This document shows positions 33,836 to 45,523 of a stretch of 64,000 nt of DNA, piece by piece (the stretch's first letter is position 1; each line of letters starts with the position of its first letter). Origin of the DNA: Kappaphycus alvarezii (lineage: Eukaryota; Rhodophyta; Florideophyceae; Gigartinales; Solieriaceae); NCBI GenBank assembly GCA_002205965.3, contig NADL03000659.1, positions 434,001 to 498,000 of the forward strand. Reading direction: 5' to 3'. The notes below the pieces were generated by a model. The model was not told the origin of the DNA. It worked only from the letters and a program-made list of their open reading frames with translations, and searched no databases. The position numbers and the translations under genes are program-made.

Positions 33836-34565
33836 AATCATACGGAGCCTCGATGTTCTCCAATATGCGCCCCATTAAAGTTTGCTTGGCACTGTAACCA
33901 AGTTCCATCGACACCCACTTCATATTTTCCAGGGCCCATGACAGAACTTCCTCTCGCGGAATTGGGCCGTGATTGGGGCGCGAAGTGTCGTCACTAGAAT
34001 CGCTTTCATCGTCATTGATATAAAGCACTCCCCCATGAGACTCGTCCATATCCGATCCATTTGAACTAGAATCAAAGTCGCTGTCTGCAAGCAGCTCCGT
34101 TTCTTCCTGATTTAGTGTTCGAAACGTTTCATCCTCGGACATCACTTCTTCATTCCAGTTTGATCGATCAGCATATTCAAATGAGGTTTCCTTATTTGTG
34201 CGGAAAGAATCTTTCAGTGATCTACGCGACTGCATAGCTTCTGAATCCTCGTCACGGGCTCCAGTGCTTGCCACACGAGCCATCACATTGTCATCACTGC
34301 GAGAGGCAAGTGGATCACAATTGATTATGCCACTTTCATGTCCACATTCCCTGTGAGTTGTGTCACCCCCGCGACTGAGCTGACTGAGCTGCCTAAAACT
34401 CGCCCTAATCTGAATGGCCATTTCTCTCGAGTACTTGGGTCCGGGTCCAAGTGTGTTGCACCGTTTTCCAGTCGAGTTCTGTTTGCCGCCTTTCGATGAG
34501 TCCACATGGTAGAACGTGCCACATCCTTTCCTGGTAGACACCGATACTGATACTCCGGTAGACAT
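33831..34565 (-). CDS. Tnp2-type transposase, N-terminal region
   Basis: An open frame of 244 codons starting at ATG 34565. The N-terminus has scattered Cys and His that may form a zinc-binding segment, and a basic region follows. Residues about 150-200 are very acidic (runs of Asp, Ser and Glu). The last 45 residues (REEVLSWALENMKW, LGYSAKQTLMGRILENIEAP) lead directly into the conserved KYTE block of the next segment, with a one-frame shift at 33835. A second open frame, 34687-34325, overlaps in another phase; I prefer 34565 because it joins the conserved part. Confidence 0.6.
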   Translation of the reverse strand: MSTGVSVSVSTRKGCGTFYHVDSSKGGKQNSTGKRCNTLGPGPKYSREMAIQIRASFRQLSQLSRGGDTTHRECGHESGIINCDPLASRSDDNVMARVASTGARDEDSEAMQSRRSLKDSFRTNKETSFEYADRSNWNEEVMSEDETFRTLNQEETELLADSDFDSSSNGSDMDESHGGVLYINDDESDSSDDTSRPNHGPIPREEVLSWALENMKWVSMELGYSAKQTLMGRILENIEAPYDS

Positions 34566-34689
34566 AAGTAGCGTTCCATGATAAGGACAGCATTTACAAT
34601 TTCAGCGCCCTGGAAGCGTCCAAACCGAAAAATTGCACCGTGCAGCACTGGAGCTACAGCTATTGACTGCGAAGAGTTTTTACTCAAGT

Positions 34690-35141
34690 ATTGTATTAGT
34701 CCTCAACATTGTGATGCTCAAACTTTTCGTTTCAGCAGCCAGTGCCACAGTCGAATTGTGACGTGAACCGAAAGACCACAATAAATGGTACGAAACGAAA
34801 GAGAGCACAGCTATAAAATGCCAGCGGTTTGTTCACAACTGATGCCCACATCCACAGCATACAGGAATCCTGCTCCTCTCCCTTACCCTCATCTCCTACT
34901 ATTTGTTAGCTACCACTTTAGCTCCTGCCCATTCCACCCCATGCATTTCTACATACCCATCCCTTATCCTTCATCACCGCAATTTGAAAATTGATCAAGC
35001 ACCCCTCCCAAGCGTAGATCATTCCATCCTACTTTCCAAGCCTTTCACTTGATCGAACACCTTCTCTCTAATCCTTCATCTTCCGTCAATATCCACTGTG
35101 TGAAATTGCTCATCGAATTGCTTAATCTTCTAGAATTCGTA
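34690..35141. promoter_or_regulatory. divergent intergenic region with TATA box
   Basis: Lies between the minus-strand transposase and the plus-strand ORF at 35142. TATAAAA at 34812-34818 faces the plus-strand ORF, and the stretch after it (34860-34990) is C/T-rich, as in many fungal promoters and 5' leaders. A shared promoter region for a two-gene element is an inference. Confidence 0.35.
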
Positions 35142-36458
35142 ATGATTCGGACGCCTTCAGTTCCTCCTATTCCGAAGCCGGGTCGCGGCCACACTAATCG
35201 ATCGGAAAACACTATCGGCACGATTCGCAACAGGGACACCAATAGAAGTATCAACGTGTTGGAAGTTTTAGCGCGTGCAATTGAGTCTTATAATTCCAAT
35301 CCGGACCTTCCTGCTTCGGCTCCTAGGTACATCGAATTTTCGTTTGAAGCAACGTCTAGAAGGCGAAACAAGGTTGCATATGACATTATTCAAGGGTATT
35401 TAGAGCTTATTCTACGAGACAAAGAGGACGGTGAATGGAAGATCTACTATCGTCGATACCTCTTTGCTGAGCTGCCAATCGATGTTTGTGACGAAGCTGT
35501 TCGGACCATTTCGAGTGAGCGTGACATTAACTTTTTCACTCAAGGTGTAAATAACTGCATAATTAAGACTCTTATTGAGTACAAGATGTCCAGAGTCAGC
35601 CAAAAATTTCGTTCCAAGAATAACTTCAATAATGCTGGCCAGCAGGTCCTTCCAGTTCCTGATAGCATTGGTTCGTCTAATTCACGATCAACAAACCCCA
35701 AAACCACTTCTCTGGAAGATCCTCGCGTTAGGTCACCCGACGGACACGATCGGGAAGGGTATCACAGGGACTATTCAGCAAGTGAGAGAGCTAGGAAGGC
35801 TTTTCAAACAGCTACCAATGATGATCGCAACCGGCGACTCATGGACGGTGAAGAGTCGCAACATAGCAATGGCTCCTTCAGATCTGATGATACAGCTCTC
35901 AGTTATGGTTTCAGGGGTATTCTGATGTTTCAACCTGAAGATTCCCTCCCTTCTCGTTTGAATTCAACAAGATTGCCATCGATTTCACCTAGACGTAGGT
36001 CTGATTGAAACATATCTCCTCAAAGCGATGCACAGACTGGCAGTCTAAGCTTTGATCAAGCTCAAATTGATGATCCTGTTGCCCAACTACAACCGAATGA
36101 AAGGAGAACCGACATGGCAAGAAGAAACGATGAGAATGATGAAATTCTAGCCTTTGAGAGGACAATTGCCGAGTTGAAGCGGAAGAAATCCGTGTAAATT
36201 CAAGTCAGGAACAGCGGTTTTCTTCACCCTGTGCTAACGGGCAGATCGGATACAGAAAGGCCATCGGTTCCGGATAATGACAGCCCGAGTGATGATAACG
36301 TTCATGTTCGCATTTCCGTACCCACAGGCAGGTCTCGCTTGACTACGCCCTCGGTCAGTCTTGGTCGTCCAGTTGTGCGCAAGAAAATGAAAAACAAAAA
36401 CGTAGTCCATGGTAGCAGAGTTACTCAGCAAAGATCAAGGGGTCGACGCCGATATTGA
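35142..36458 (+). pseudogene. unidentified protein, divergent partner of the Tnp2 transposase
   Basis: ATG at 35142, with open reading to a TGA at 36006-36008. The same frame stays open after that stop to 36197, so the TGA looks like a CGA-to-TGA transition. After 36197 coding character continues in another frame to 36458. The joined product would be about 430 residues. Residues 50-150 form a compact region with aromatic and charged residues (YIEFSFEATSRRRNKVAY, IYYRRYLFAELPIDVCDEAV). The middle is Ser/Asn/Arg-rich. Residues 330-350 are coiled-coil-like (EILAFERTIAELKRKK). The C-terminus is very basic. The pattern suggests a DNA-binding accessory protein of the transposon, but no known family is recognised; a host gene is the alternative. 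Confidence 0.5.
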
Positions 36459-38573
36459 TGGAAAGCCTATGAGTTCACCACGGTGCAATCTCACAGTCCC
36501 GTCGTATCAGAATTATGTGCACGAAGAGTCCCAGTTAGTGTCCTGGAAACTTGTGTAGTCAATTTGACCAGTCCATTAGCCAGCATTGCCCATTCTTCAG
36601 AAAACTGAGGTCATTTGTTTCTCTGCATTGGGATCGATCTAAAACTTGCAGAAATATGCTCCGGGCGTACGACGACCACAATACTGCAAGTAGAACAAGG
36701 CTTGTCCTGCTCGTGGCATCGTCATCGTCGAGCAAATATATAATAGCAAAGCTTTGACGCCCTGATGTTCTCCGATATGTCCCTCATTCCAAGAATTGGA
36801 CTCGAAAATAATAATCAACTATAGAACATGAAAGAACTGCGCAGATTGATCGCTTCAGATTTCCAACCAAACCCTGTCTCGAGACTTGAATAGGTATGGC
36901 AAGTCAAAGTCTCATGCCTCAGTAGCTTCACCACGAAAAAAGATGGCTTCAGGGGCCAAGTTCTGTAAACTTCATCAAGGATTAACTTATCCTTACTGAC
37001 TATCACCCAAATGGTGTTTGAGCTGGATTCAGCAGCAGCATGAAACGTCCGAAAACGATGCTTGTCAGAAATTTGACTCTCACTGTGTGATTTCTCCAAA
37101 CGTTGAGGGCCATTCCAAAACGAACAACCTCACACATTCCAATAAACATCGGACCACCTTAAAAAAATCCCAGAACGTGTTGTCACAAGCACATCGAGAC
37201 CGGGCGTGAAGAATTGCTGCTCACCAAATTTACAAGATTTAACTTGGTCGTCATCATCAAAGACACAATCCAGATCCGCGTAGCAGTAAAGCGCAACGTT
37301 AATCAAAGTCGATGTGCCTAGCGTTTCAAATAATAGCCTCTTAACCTGTTCAAAATCAACGTATGACCTTATTCTCGATTCAAGCGTCATTTGAGAGAGC
37401 GACCCTGGAAAATGCAGGTTGTATCCACAAGCTACTGTCTACCCACGCCCAATTGGAAAATTGAATTCATAAGGTGAAGTAACGACGTGCTTGATATCCT
37501 CTCATCTTCATTCGATTCATAAGCGATGCTCACCAACCGAGTCAAAATTCCGCCGGCTGTCTCCCTCTCAACAATGACCATCCAATACACACTTAGTGTT
37601 CCATACTGTTCATTATTACGTTGTTAAGATTGCCAACGATCCGCAAGTCGCGGTCTTTTTAAAAGTCGCAATGGCTTTGGACGCAATTTGTGAGACATAT
37701 GATTGAAACATTCTCAAGCCTTGGCATTGCTTTCCTTCTCACCATGCGACATTGAGTTGCCACAAATGTCTATCTCTCAAGTTTTCCAAGGACGAAACAT
37801 AATCGTGGGTGACTAGCGTGGTCATCGGCTCTGCACTCAACGGATGGAAAGTGTGATGTACAGGTTGTACGGTACAGCGTACAGTACGCTGCTGATCAAA
37901 GGACACCTAAAGCCCAAACGCCTCAAAAAAGCGGAGTATTTCCCATTTTTCGGCATTCTGTTCACATCCCCTGCACAACTTCGAGTCCGAGCGCCTCATC
38001 AAAACATTTTCAACGCTGGTGGAAACAATCCGCATGTGAATTGAACACAACTGCACACTTCCAGCATCTTGATGCAGATCGCGCTGATCCGTATGAATCG
38101 GCCTCCTGAGCGTCTTACTTGAAATAATTCATCAACGTTGTAGATGAATACCAGCTTTCTAGCTCCTCTGCAGATTCCTCTCTCTCCAGACTGGGCCTCT
38201 GCAGATGTTTCCTTTCTGTTCAATTCTGAATTATGGTTGCCGTATTTTCGTATTGATCTCACTGGAATGCTTGACGGTTAGGCACGTCTCTTTATCTGCC
38301 TGTTGACAAAACCATTCAAAGAGAAGCGCAAAGAAATTCTGCTGTTCAAAAAACGGCGCATGATTGGTAGTCTCAAGTCGTAGTCACGCTATCACTATAC
38401 TTTCTTCACCGTTAAATGCGTCGTCTCGTTCATTGACGTACAACTAACTGAAACCGGATCGACGCATCATAAGTTGGTTGCCATGTTACGATATGTCGAC
38501 GTAGCTACTGGTAATCGCGTCCAAAGTCTCCCGATCTGATCTCAACTTCACTGCACACGTTCAAGGCAAGTGT
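36459..38573 (-). other. unassigned minus-strand ORF fragments
   Basis: Three minus-strand frames, 38262-37999 (87 codons), 37390-37130 (86) and 37099-36815 (94), could be pieces of one decayed gene read from 38.26 kb down. The second is acidic with a DDDD run. I recognise no domain. They may belong to the Tnp2 transposon or be a broken host gene. Confidence 0.25.
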
Positions 38574-38885
38574 TTGATGAAGCCCTGCCAGATTCAACTT
38601 TCGGGTAAGCAGCACCCTGACCTCAATTATGCGTGTCGCTCTTGTCAATTCACCATTCAGGTTCCTACCACGTTCGAAGGTCAGAGTTACCCGCGAGTCC
38701 TATCAGCAACACACGCCAGTACCATTCACCAACAGCCATACGCCGCAGCGTCACCACGTGCGCCAGCAGAAAGCATAACTCCGCACATCTTCCTTAGCAA
38801 ATCTCTCCAGATTCTACAGCACTCCCTCTTTCATACTATCTATACCATGCACTGTGAACCGTCCGTCCAAGCTAGGAAGCTGTAG
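38574..38885 (+). CDS. hypothetical ORF, 103 codons
   Basis: Open from ATG 38574 with a CRSC cysteine pair near residue 21 and a Pro/Ala/Ser-rich middle. No family recognised and no neighbours that support it; it may be spurious. Confidence 0.15.
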   Translation: MMKPCQIQLSGKQHPDLNYACRSCQFTIQVPTTFEGQSYPRVLSATHASTIHQQPYAAASPRAPAESITPHIFLSKSLQILQHSLFHTIYTMHCEPSVQARKL

Positions 38886-40886
38886 CTCCCAAAAAGTCGG
38901 CAGTGAGTTTTCCGTGCCTTGCTAACAGTCGCATAATTGCAGCTAGAGACTCAGAGGCGAACCGTGAATTCCGCACACAGTTGCCACTGCCAAGTTGCTA
39001 CAAAACTCCATCCAACCAAACCATTCTTGTAGCAAATTAAAACCATCCTTATAGACCTTGGCAGCTCACAGCTCAACACACTTGAAAACAATACATCCGC
39101 ATCAGACAATAGTTAAACTTCCCTTTAGTGCAATCCATATGCTCAGCCTAACCATTTCATATCTGTTACGCTTCTATCCTACTCTTTGCAGCGAAAGTTC
39201 CAACCATACGCGGTAGGAGCTCATGTTCCGCTTCGTAAAAACTGTGATAACCGCTTTGCCACCGTTCACAACTTGACAATGCCCGATAAGTTGACGTCAC
39301 GGCAACCCAACTTCACTTGCTGCTTCCACAACCTCTTTCTGCAAACTTTCTGGAATATCTGCGGAGGTATCAAATCGCTGTACTTGTTGTAGCCCTTTTA
39401 TGAATTCATAAATTCATTTCCCCCGACCAAGATGCTCTGAGCCCAACGGGCGTACGGGTGGGAAGAACACACATTGCACTGTTAAAACTTGAAGCTCAGC
39501 ACAAAAACTCTGGAAGTGCATCCATTTTCTCGTTTGCTCGTGCTTAAGTTACGCAGCGTAATCCAAACTGCACTGTGAGGAAGATTGTGTGGGTAAGTGA
39601 GATAAAGGATGCCTCGACTCGAAGCAGTGTGCGGTAGTTCAAGTACAATGCTTGAAAACGATTTGTAGGACAGGCTAGAAAATTGAACTTGATATCAAGC
39701 AAGCTTGGCAGGCCTACCAGACCTTTACCCGACAGAGATGCTTTGCGGCTAGAAACAGGAGGTAAATTTGGCGTTTGATAAAATATCTCCAATGAAAATC
39801 TTTATTCAGTCCGAATTTGTACCCTTTGGCAACGGTGCCCAACGCACATCCAATCACATCCAGAATGACTCCTTACAGCACAAATGACATCCGAATTACA
39901 GTTGAAAACAGGGATAATGTCCAATAGAGACAGTCTAGATAACCCACACACACGGGGAATCCGATGCTTTCAAATCTAATTTACATTTGTTTCATTTCTT
40001 CTGCTGTTGGATCGCGAATATATTCGCTTTCAAAACAGTTTACAACTGATTTACAGAACTATTTAATCGATAGCAGTGCAGTTTACTCGCACAGACGGCA
40101 GTACTCATCGCGACTGTCTGCAGAAATTCTGTACGAAAGTTTTGTAAGAGCTGCCACCACTTTTTGAAGCGAAGATGCTCCGAGTTTACCAGCGCAATTA
40201 GGTTTTAGACCAGCGCCCGAGTAGGAATTTTCACCTTCGGTAGTCTCAATGACTCTATTGTTGCGTTTCCGAACTGCGTTCTCCCTTGTTTTCAAATACC
40301 TGATCAGCAGAAAATAACTGACCACAGTACCACAGCGCAGCAATCGAAATTGCAGGAGTGGTGTTGACAAACGTTACTGTAGACTTTTGCACAAGTACAG
40401 GGTCTCCAACGGGTTCATCGAATGCAAAGAAGTCTGGTTGCCTCCGCCGAAGCGTTATCTCCAAAGATCAGTCTCACGACTGCAAGTTTTGCTAAGAATT
40501 CCTTTTGTTCAATAAAATGTCTGATGATACTTCTCTTACTATTCATAGCAACAACTAGGTCTTAAGTACTGGTTTAGCTACATCTTAGATTATTACGTGG
40601 TATGCGAGAGTGTTCAACCTTCGTTCTTGTAAACATCGAAGAATATCAGAGAGTAAACCTCAATTATCAAAAAAATACTCCCATAATATCCGGTGAGTAT
40701 TTCAGGTTAATACCGTATCCCAACCACATTTCTACGTAATTACAGTGGTCTTCTCTTTGGCAAATAAATTACCAATTTTTTTCCAAGTATCATGACTCAA
40801 TGGGTGCTTCCTGAATACACAAATCTCATTTTTATACTGCATATTTCGGAGTTTCCCTGGTCCTTCCCGCCAAAATAACCCCAAAT
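38886..40886. other. no gene recognised
   Basis: Open frames of at most about 95 codons on either strand without family motifs. There are no repeats or RNA genes that I can identify. Confidence 0.4.
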
Positions 40887-41404
40887 GTGTCGTCGCATTT
40901 TGGTTCCATGGTTGACGGTCAACGCCGTTCGAGGTTCAAACCTATCATGACTTTATCAGGCCTCCTCGCCTTCCCTGTACACCTACCAGCTCTCCGAATC
41001 CTGCAAAAGCCCAACGCGCGCCCCACGAACCACTTCAGATCTTATCTGAGAACTCCCCCTGTCCGCCGCTGCCCACTCAGTCTTCGCTATCCCTGCAACG
41101 CCCCCGGAGTGCAATCCAGCTATTGTAGATCACGCAGCATCTCGAATGCACAGTGTCCCCGCCCACCCCCTGTCCAGCCTCGCAGCGTATCCCCACTTCT
41201 AATACACAACCCTATGACGCAAGACCCGACACAACCGCGCGTAAGGCCGTCATTTCCTCAACCAGCCCTGACATCCGCAGCAACACCATCTACACTTCGT
41301 AATCTGTCCCCGACGTTCGCCTCCAACTCTCCGACACAAATTTTCGTTCCCCCCTGCCGTTGGGCTGCAAAAGTATGGGCGCAAACTAAAGTTTTTCGTC
41401 GGAG
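40887..41404 (+). other. C-rich, Pro/Arg/Ser-encoding stretch upstream of the PIF relic
   Basis: Marks the change from AT-rich to GC-richer DNA. The plus strand is C-rich and open in one frame for 173 codons (40887-41408), giving a Pro/Arg/Ser/Thr-rich low-complexity product; other frames are also Pro-rich. It may be a linker of a decayed transposon or host protein, or purely compositional. Confidence 0.25.
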
Positions 41405-42025
41405 TTAGAAAGTGCAGAAAATAGAGTACTGAAAAGAACGGAGGGCGCGGCTCAGGTTTTTTAAAGCAGGAAGTAGACAACTTTTTGGAAAGCAAAATAG
41501 CTTTCGTTCGCCTCTCTCCTCGTACGGTATTCTTCCTTGAGGCGAGGGAAAGTCCTTTGTAATGCTCGCATATCCCCACTCAAATATCTGTCGTGCTGAC
41601 TTGGTCTGGTGAAGGTGCACGACATCTGAAGCATCTAATCCTGAAGATACATGATCCTGTACCGACTTAATAAGAAATGGTCCCTTACAAAAGGCGGAGA
41701 CCACCTCACATCTGCTGCCGTGTTCTTCATAACATTTCTCCAGTGTGGAATAGACATTTCCCCATTCAGCTATGGCAGAATCATGCATAGCCCCTGGAGC
41801 ATTTGTTACGCACGCAATGACGCATCCATTTGGAGCAAAAACAAAGACGTTAAAAACGTAATGATCATGCGTCCATCCATTATAGAACATATTTTGGATA
41901 CAGCAGTCTTCTGACTGCTCCAAGTAAAGTTTTAAACCATCAGCCACTGCATAAGCATCAGTTAGAGTAGAGTAATTTGTAGCAAACGCTTCTTGAAAGA
42001 TGTGCAGCTCTTTAGCTGTTGGCAT
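41405..42025 (-). CDS. PIF/Harbinger-type transposase, catalytic part (DDE_Tnp_4)
   Basis: A 206-codon open frame. It contains YNGWTHDHYVFNVFVFAPNG, where the Asp of HDH is the first catalytic residue in this family. ITNAPGAMHDSAIAEWGN-like sequence (PGAMHDSAIAEWG) follows with the second Asp, then FLIKSVQD and QIFEWGYASI, the C-terminal helix region holding the third acidic position. The frame continues to 41405 with a basic tail. The enzyme would act in the nucleus on terminal inverted repeats of its element. The N-terminal part is in another frame at 42050-42244. The copy at 8668-9660 is a more decayed relative. Confidence 0.85.
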   Translation of the reverse strand: MPTAKELHIFQEAFATNYSTLTDAYAVADGLKLYLEQSEDCCIQNMFYNGWTHDHYVFNVFVFAPNGCVIACVTNAPGAMHDSAIAEWGNVYSTLEKCYEEHGSRCEVVSAFCKGPFLIKSVQDHVSSGLDASDVVHLHQTKSARQIFEWGYASITKDFPSPQGRIPYEERGERKLFCFPKSCLLPALKNLSRALRSFQYSIFCTF

Positions 42026-42049
42026 TCTGACGGCTGCATTGCATTGTCA

Positions 42050-42244
42050 TCATTTTTCAGTGCCCACAACAGTAGTAGTTTCCAAAGTGAAGAAAAAGTG
42101 AACAAACGGATGAAGTGATGCCGAACTGCATGCAAAACCCATACTGGAACCTCGAGTCCTCCCCCAAGTCAGCACCAGACCTAGATATTGCAATGATGTG
42201 AGAGACCTTGGTCTTCGTCCTGGTCGCTGACGGAAAGTTACCAT
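42050..42244 (-). pseudogene. PIF/Harbinger-type transposase, N-terminal fragment
   Basis: A minus-strand frame with RQRPGRRPRSLTSLQYLGLVLTW and RTRGSS, the conserved block that precedes the catalytic domain in this transposase family. The same block in the first copy reads RRGRPPTPDATMCLGLLLTW. It is out of frame with 41405-42025, so the gene is broken near 42040. Confidence 0.7.
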
Positions 42245-43146
42245 ACCAGTGCTGGAGTACGGGTAATATAGATCATACAGCGGTGCAAACTTGTTTAGGA
42301 TATAATCAAAGGCGTTGTGGTCAAATCTAGTGGCGTGATTAGGGTCTGATCGCTTGCAGACAAGAAGAGAGTCTTAAAGGGAGATGTCTGGGGAGCCTGT
42401 AGTGCTCGCCGGGGAATTCGTCTGTCGCGACGGCGGCGCGCAATCGCGGAAATGCTGTGTAGGAAAGGCGCGTTCTCGAGTTTGGGTTCTCGATTTTTTT
42501 CGAAAAGACAAAGAAGCAGGAGGCGAAATATATTGGCAACATCAAGTCGTGGAGAGAACAGATAGGTAGCTGTAACGATGCCGTCAAGAGTGATCGTGCC
42601 GTCGAGACTTCATTGTGAGGAGTATGCTCAGATGTACTCCCATTTTGATGAAGCTGTAATCCGTGCTCGGCTCGAGAATGGGAATACTCAATTTACCCTC
42701 ATACTCATGCTCTGTGTCATTGTTGGCATGTTTTTGTGTGCAACACAATATCCTAATCAGGAAGCACCCAATACTGTTTGTTTCCCAATAGGCAGCATCT
42801 ATTGAACATGGTACGCGACAGTCGAAGTCTTTTCTCGAGCTGCTAATCTGTGTATAAAGGACAATATTGGTTTGAGCCGTGTGGTGGAACCTCGGATGTA
42901 GGTCATCATGAATCGGAGATGACCTGCTTGGAAGCTTCTCTCTATGTTTGATGATCACCTGGGCTGAGACCCAGGCTGCATCACCGAAATCTGCGTCGCC
43001 ATAGCAACCATCTGTGTTCATAGGGTCGCGGCCCTGGCATTATCATGGTCCGAAGAACTTTCAGCAAGAAATTTGTGCAGTGTTGAATTTAGTTGATATT
43101 TATCCAGAATACCCATCCTGGATATTAGGCGCGCGGAATTGGTCGC
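42245..43146. other. no gene recognised
   Basis: Plus-strand frame 42578-42805 has a central hydrophobic segment (LILMLCVIVGMFLCA) that could span a membrane, and minus-strand 43021-42584 is open for 145 codons. Neither shows a family signature, and since they overlap at most one can be real. Confidence 0.25.
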
Positions 43147-43179
43147 TTAGGAGGCTCGGTGGCGAGATGGGCTGGCCGG

Positions 43180-43330
43180 CGTGGTGAGTGGTGATTTTGT
43201 GGGATGGAGCGGGGTAAGTTTGTATTGGCGGTGTAAGGGGGGCGGGAATAGGTTGGTTAAGGGGATGGGTTGGTTGCCAGGGTGGCGGTGGGTTCGTTGT
43301 GGGGAGGGGGGTTGTGCAAGCTTGTTTTGG
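43180..43330 (+). repeat. strand-skewed G/T-rich tract with G-quadruplex potential
   Basis: The plus strand here is nearly free of C and rich in G runs, with many GGG or longer runs spaced by short T/A-rich loops, ending in a run of six G near 43310. The complementary strand encodes a Pro/His-rich frame that is a composition artefact. A G4-forming or R-loop-forming tract is plausible. Confidence 0.5.
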
Positions 43331-45523
43331 ATCGGCTGGTGGTGTGCACGCAGAACAATTCCAATCCAGCCGACGGCCAATATGAGGTTAAATAGTCACT
43401 TCCCGGACTGAATTCACGGCCTGCCGACATCCTAGTGCACCCGAGGCCGGACGAGATCAACACCTTGCCCCTATCCCGGTGGCCTACGACGTCTCAGTAA
43501 CATCGCTTTTCCAAGAGGAGTTCATGTCCACTGGAGCGCGCGAGGCGCGCGCCATTGCCAATGCAGCGGAAGGACGGGAAATAGGGAGCTTGCCAGCAAA
43601 GTAGCAGCCATCCCCGGTGAAGCCCTCCCAGGACGATCGAAATTGGGATGGAAGTTTGTGCCGTTTGCCTTCGACTCGCTTGGACCGCCGTCTGCGAGAC
43701 GTCGAAGGAAATCGACGAATACGCGGCCGCTGTCGCAACCCGCAGCGGATGTTCGACGGGAGGAGTGAAGACTTGGCATTATTAGCAGCTTGGATATGCG
43801 ATTTGGTCCACGTGTGCCGCCTCTGTAATACAGATTGTCGCGTCCCACAACACGAAGAGTTTAGCCATCCTTTTCAAACCTAATTCTATTGGGTTTGGTG
43901 CAGTGTATTCAGGACTTTGCATGTTGCACCTGCATACGGTATGTCCGAGGTGAAGTAAAGATTGCCAATAATCCAAAAGTTGGAACCTCTTCTGTTCGAC
44001 AAATTGCGTCTTGGGAAATGTCCTGACATTGAATTGAATCCTTCAACTACTGGGGGTGCTGTAAAAGATAGGCTGGCTGAAACCCGGTCAACTTATATGG
44101 GATTGAGTAATAATGGGGGGATTCTAGAAAGAAGAAGAGAACACTTTCCTTAACTGCCTTTGACTAAATGGTCACCTCTTCCCCCTAATAAACCAATCTC
44201 CACTCTTCTCTCTTTATATCGACCCAGACGCATAATGTCGGCCAAGCCGCCTACCTGGCAGACGAGCGTTCTGTTAAGTTCCTCAGTATGTGATATGTAC
44301 CGCTCGGCTCCCCCCTGTATGTTCTAATCGTGTTCAAGTCAATCCGAACAGCGGCACAAATTCGCTTAAAGGGCTGGCTGGAAGCCTACCAGCAGGCGTG
44401 CTGCATTGTCAGTAACTCCTACCGCCGCATGCCTTTCGGATAGTGCCTCCCACGCACCATGCCACAATCAATGCCGTGTCCCAAAGTCTAGGCACGATAC
44501 AGCCTTGCCGACGCACTAGTCCTCGACCTTTGCTTTTGGGAGAGCTTACATTAGCGCACCAGGCGAATGAAGAGAGGGAAGAACGTGGTGAGGAAGGTGA
44601 TACAGAAGATGTAGCTGTCAACCGCTACCTTCCATGACTGGCTCAGGTTGACGCGCTTTTCCAACGTTTCTGAAATCTTGTTTACGACTGCAGCGTACCC
44701 GGTGCAAGTTTCGGTCTTGCCTGCACCGGATGGGCTTCCTGCACGCCATTCTATACGCCGATGCGTGGAACATGTGTCTAGTTCTGGTCACGCCGTTGTC
44801 CACACATGCCTCACCAGATGATGAAGTGCCTCCTGAGGCTTCGTGTCCTGGTATTTCACTACGTGGTGGGGGTGCCTACCTGCACCTCGAAATTAATCCC
44901 GGGTACAGTGCACTGTAATGCAGTTGACATTAGGACAGTAAGTTTTATTTGATACTGGGCAACCTATTCTACCATTTGTTCTGTACTTCATTCTCGGGAG
45001 CCGTTGAGCGCTGTGCAAAACCCCGTGGAGCAATTGTACTGTAATGTGATTTCCGCAATAGCACATACTGCACAGTACAGCCGCTACAAACACACTGCGA
45101 AAGGACCAACTGTAACCTTGAAACTTACTGTTGTCGCACTCCAAGACGTGTAACGAGGGCATGTCCGGGTCCGTCAACCTCAGGTTGGAGAAAGAACCAA
45201 CAACCATGCTCTTGCGCTACCAGGCTGTACCCCTCCAAACCTCCATCTCCATCATCCTTCCCAGATTCTCCACTTGGCCATGAAGTTTGACATTGACCTC
45301 CCTCTTTCGGATGACATGGGCGTCGTCCAATTGCTCCAGATAGTTCAAGCTACCACAGGCCCCGTTCCCACCTACTTACACATTGTCTGAGGAAGCAGTT
45401 ATATACCCCTTGACATCCATCTTTCCTTCCCCTTGCGACACTTTGGTCCGCCGACACAAAGATGGATAGATCTTATTGACGACGCCAACACTACGGCCCC
45501 GATGTGCCACATTCCCGTCCCTC
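43331..45523. other. GC-richer region, no gene recognised
   Basis: Open frames of 60-110 codons overlap on both strands (for example 43848-43522 minus, 45207-44893 minus). None has a motif that I can name. The word TACTGTA and near matches recur around 44.9-45.1 kb. Confidence 0.35.

Noticed and set aside
40900-40950. B-box-like GGTTCAAACCT with an A-box-like word upstream, suggesting a tRNA
   Set aside because: A-to-B spacing is too short and no acceptor or anticodon stem can be drawn.
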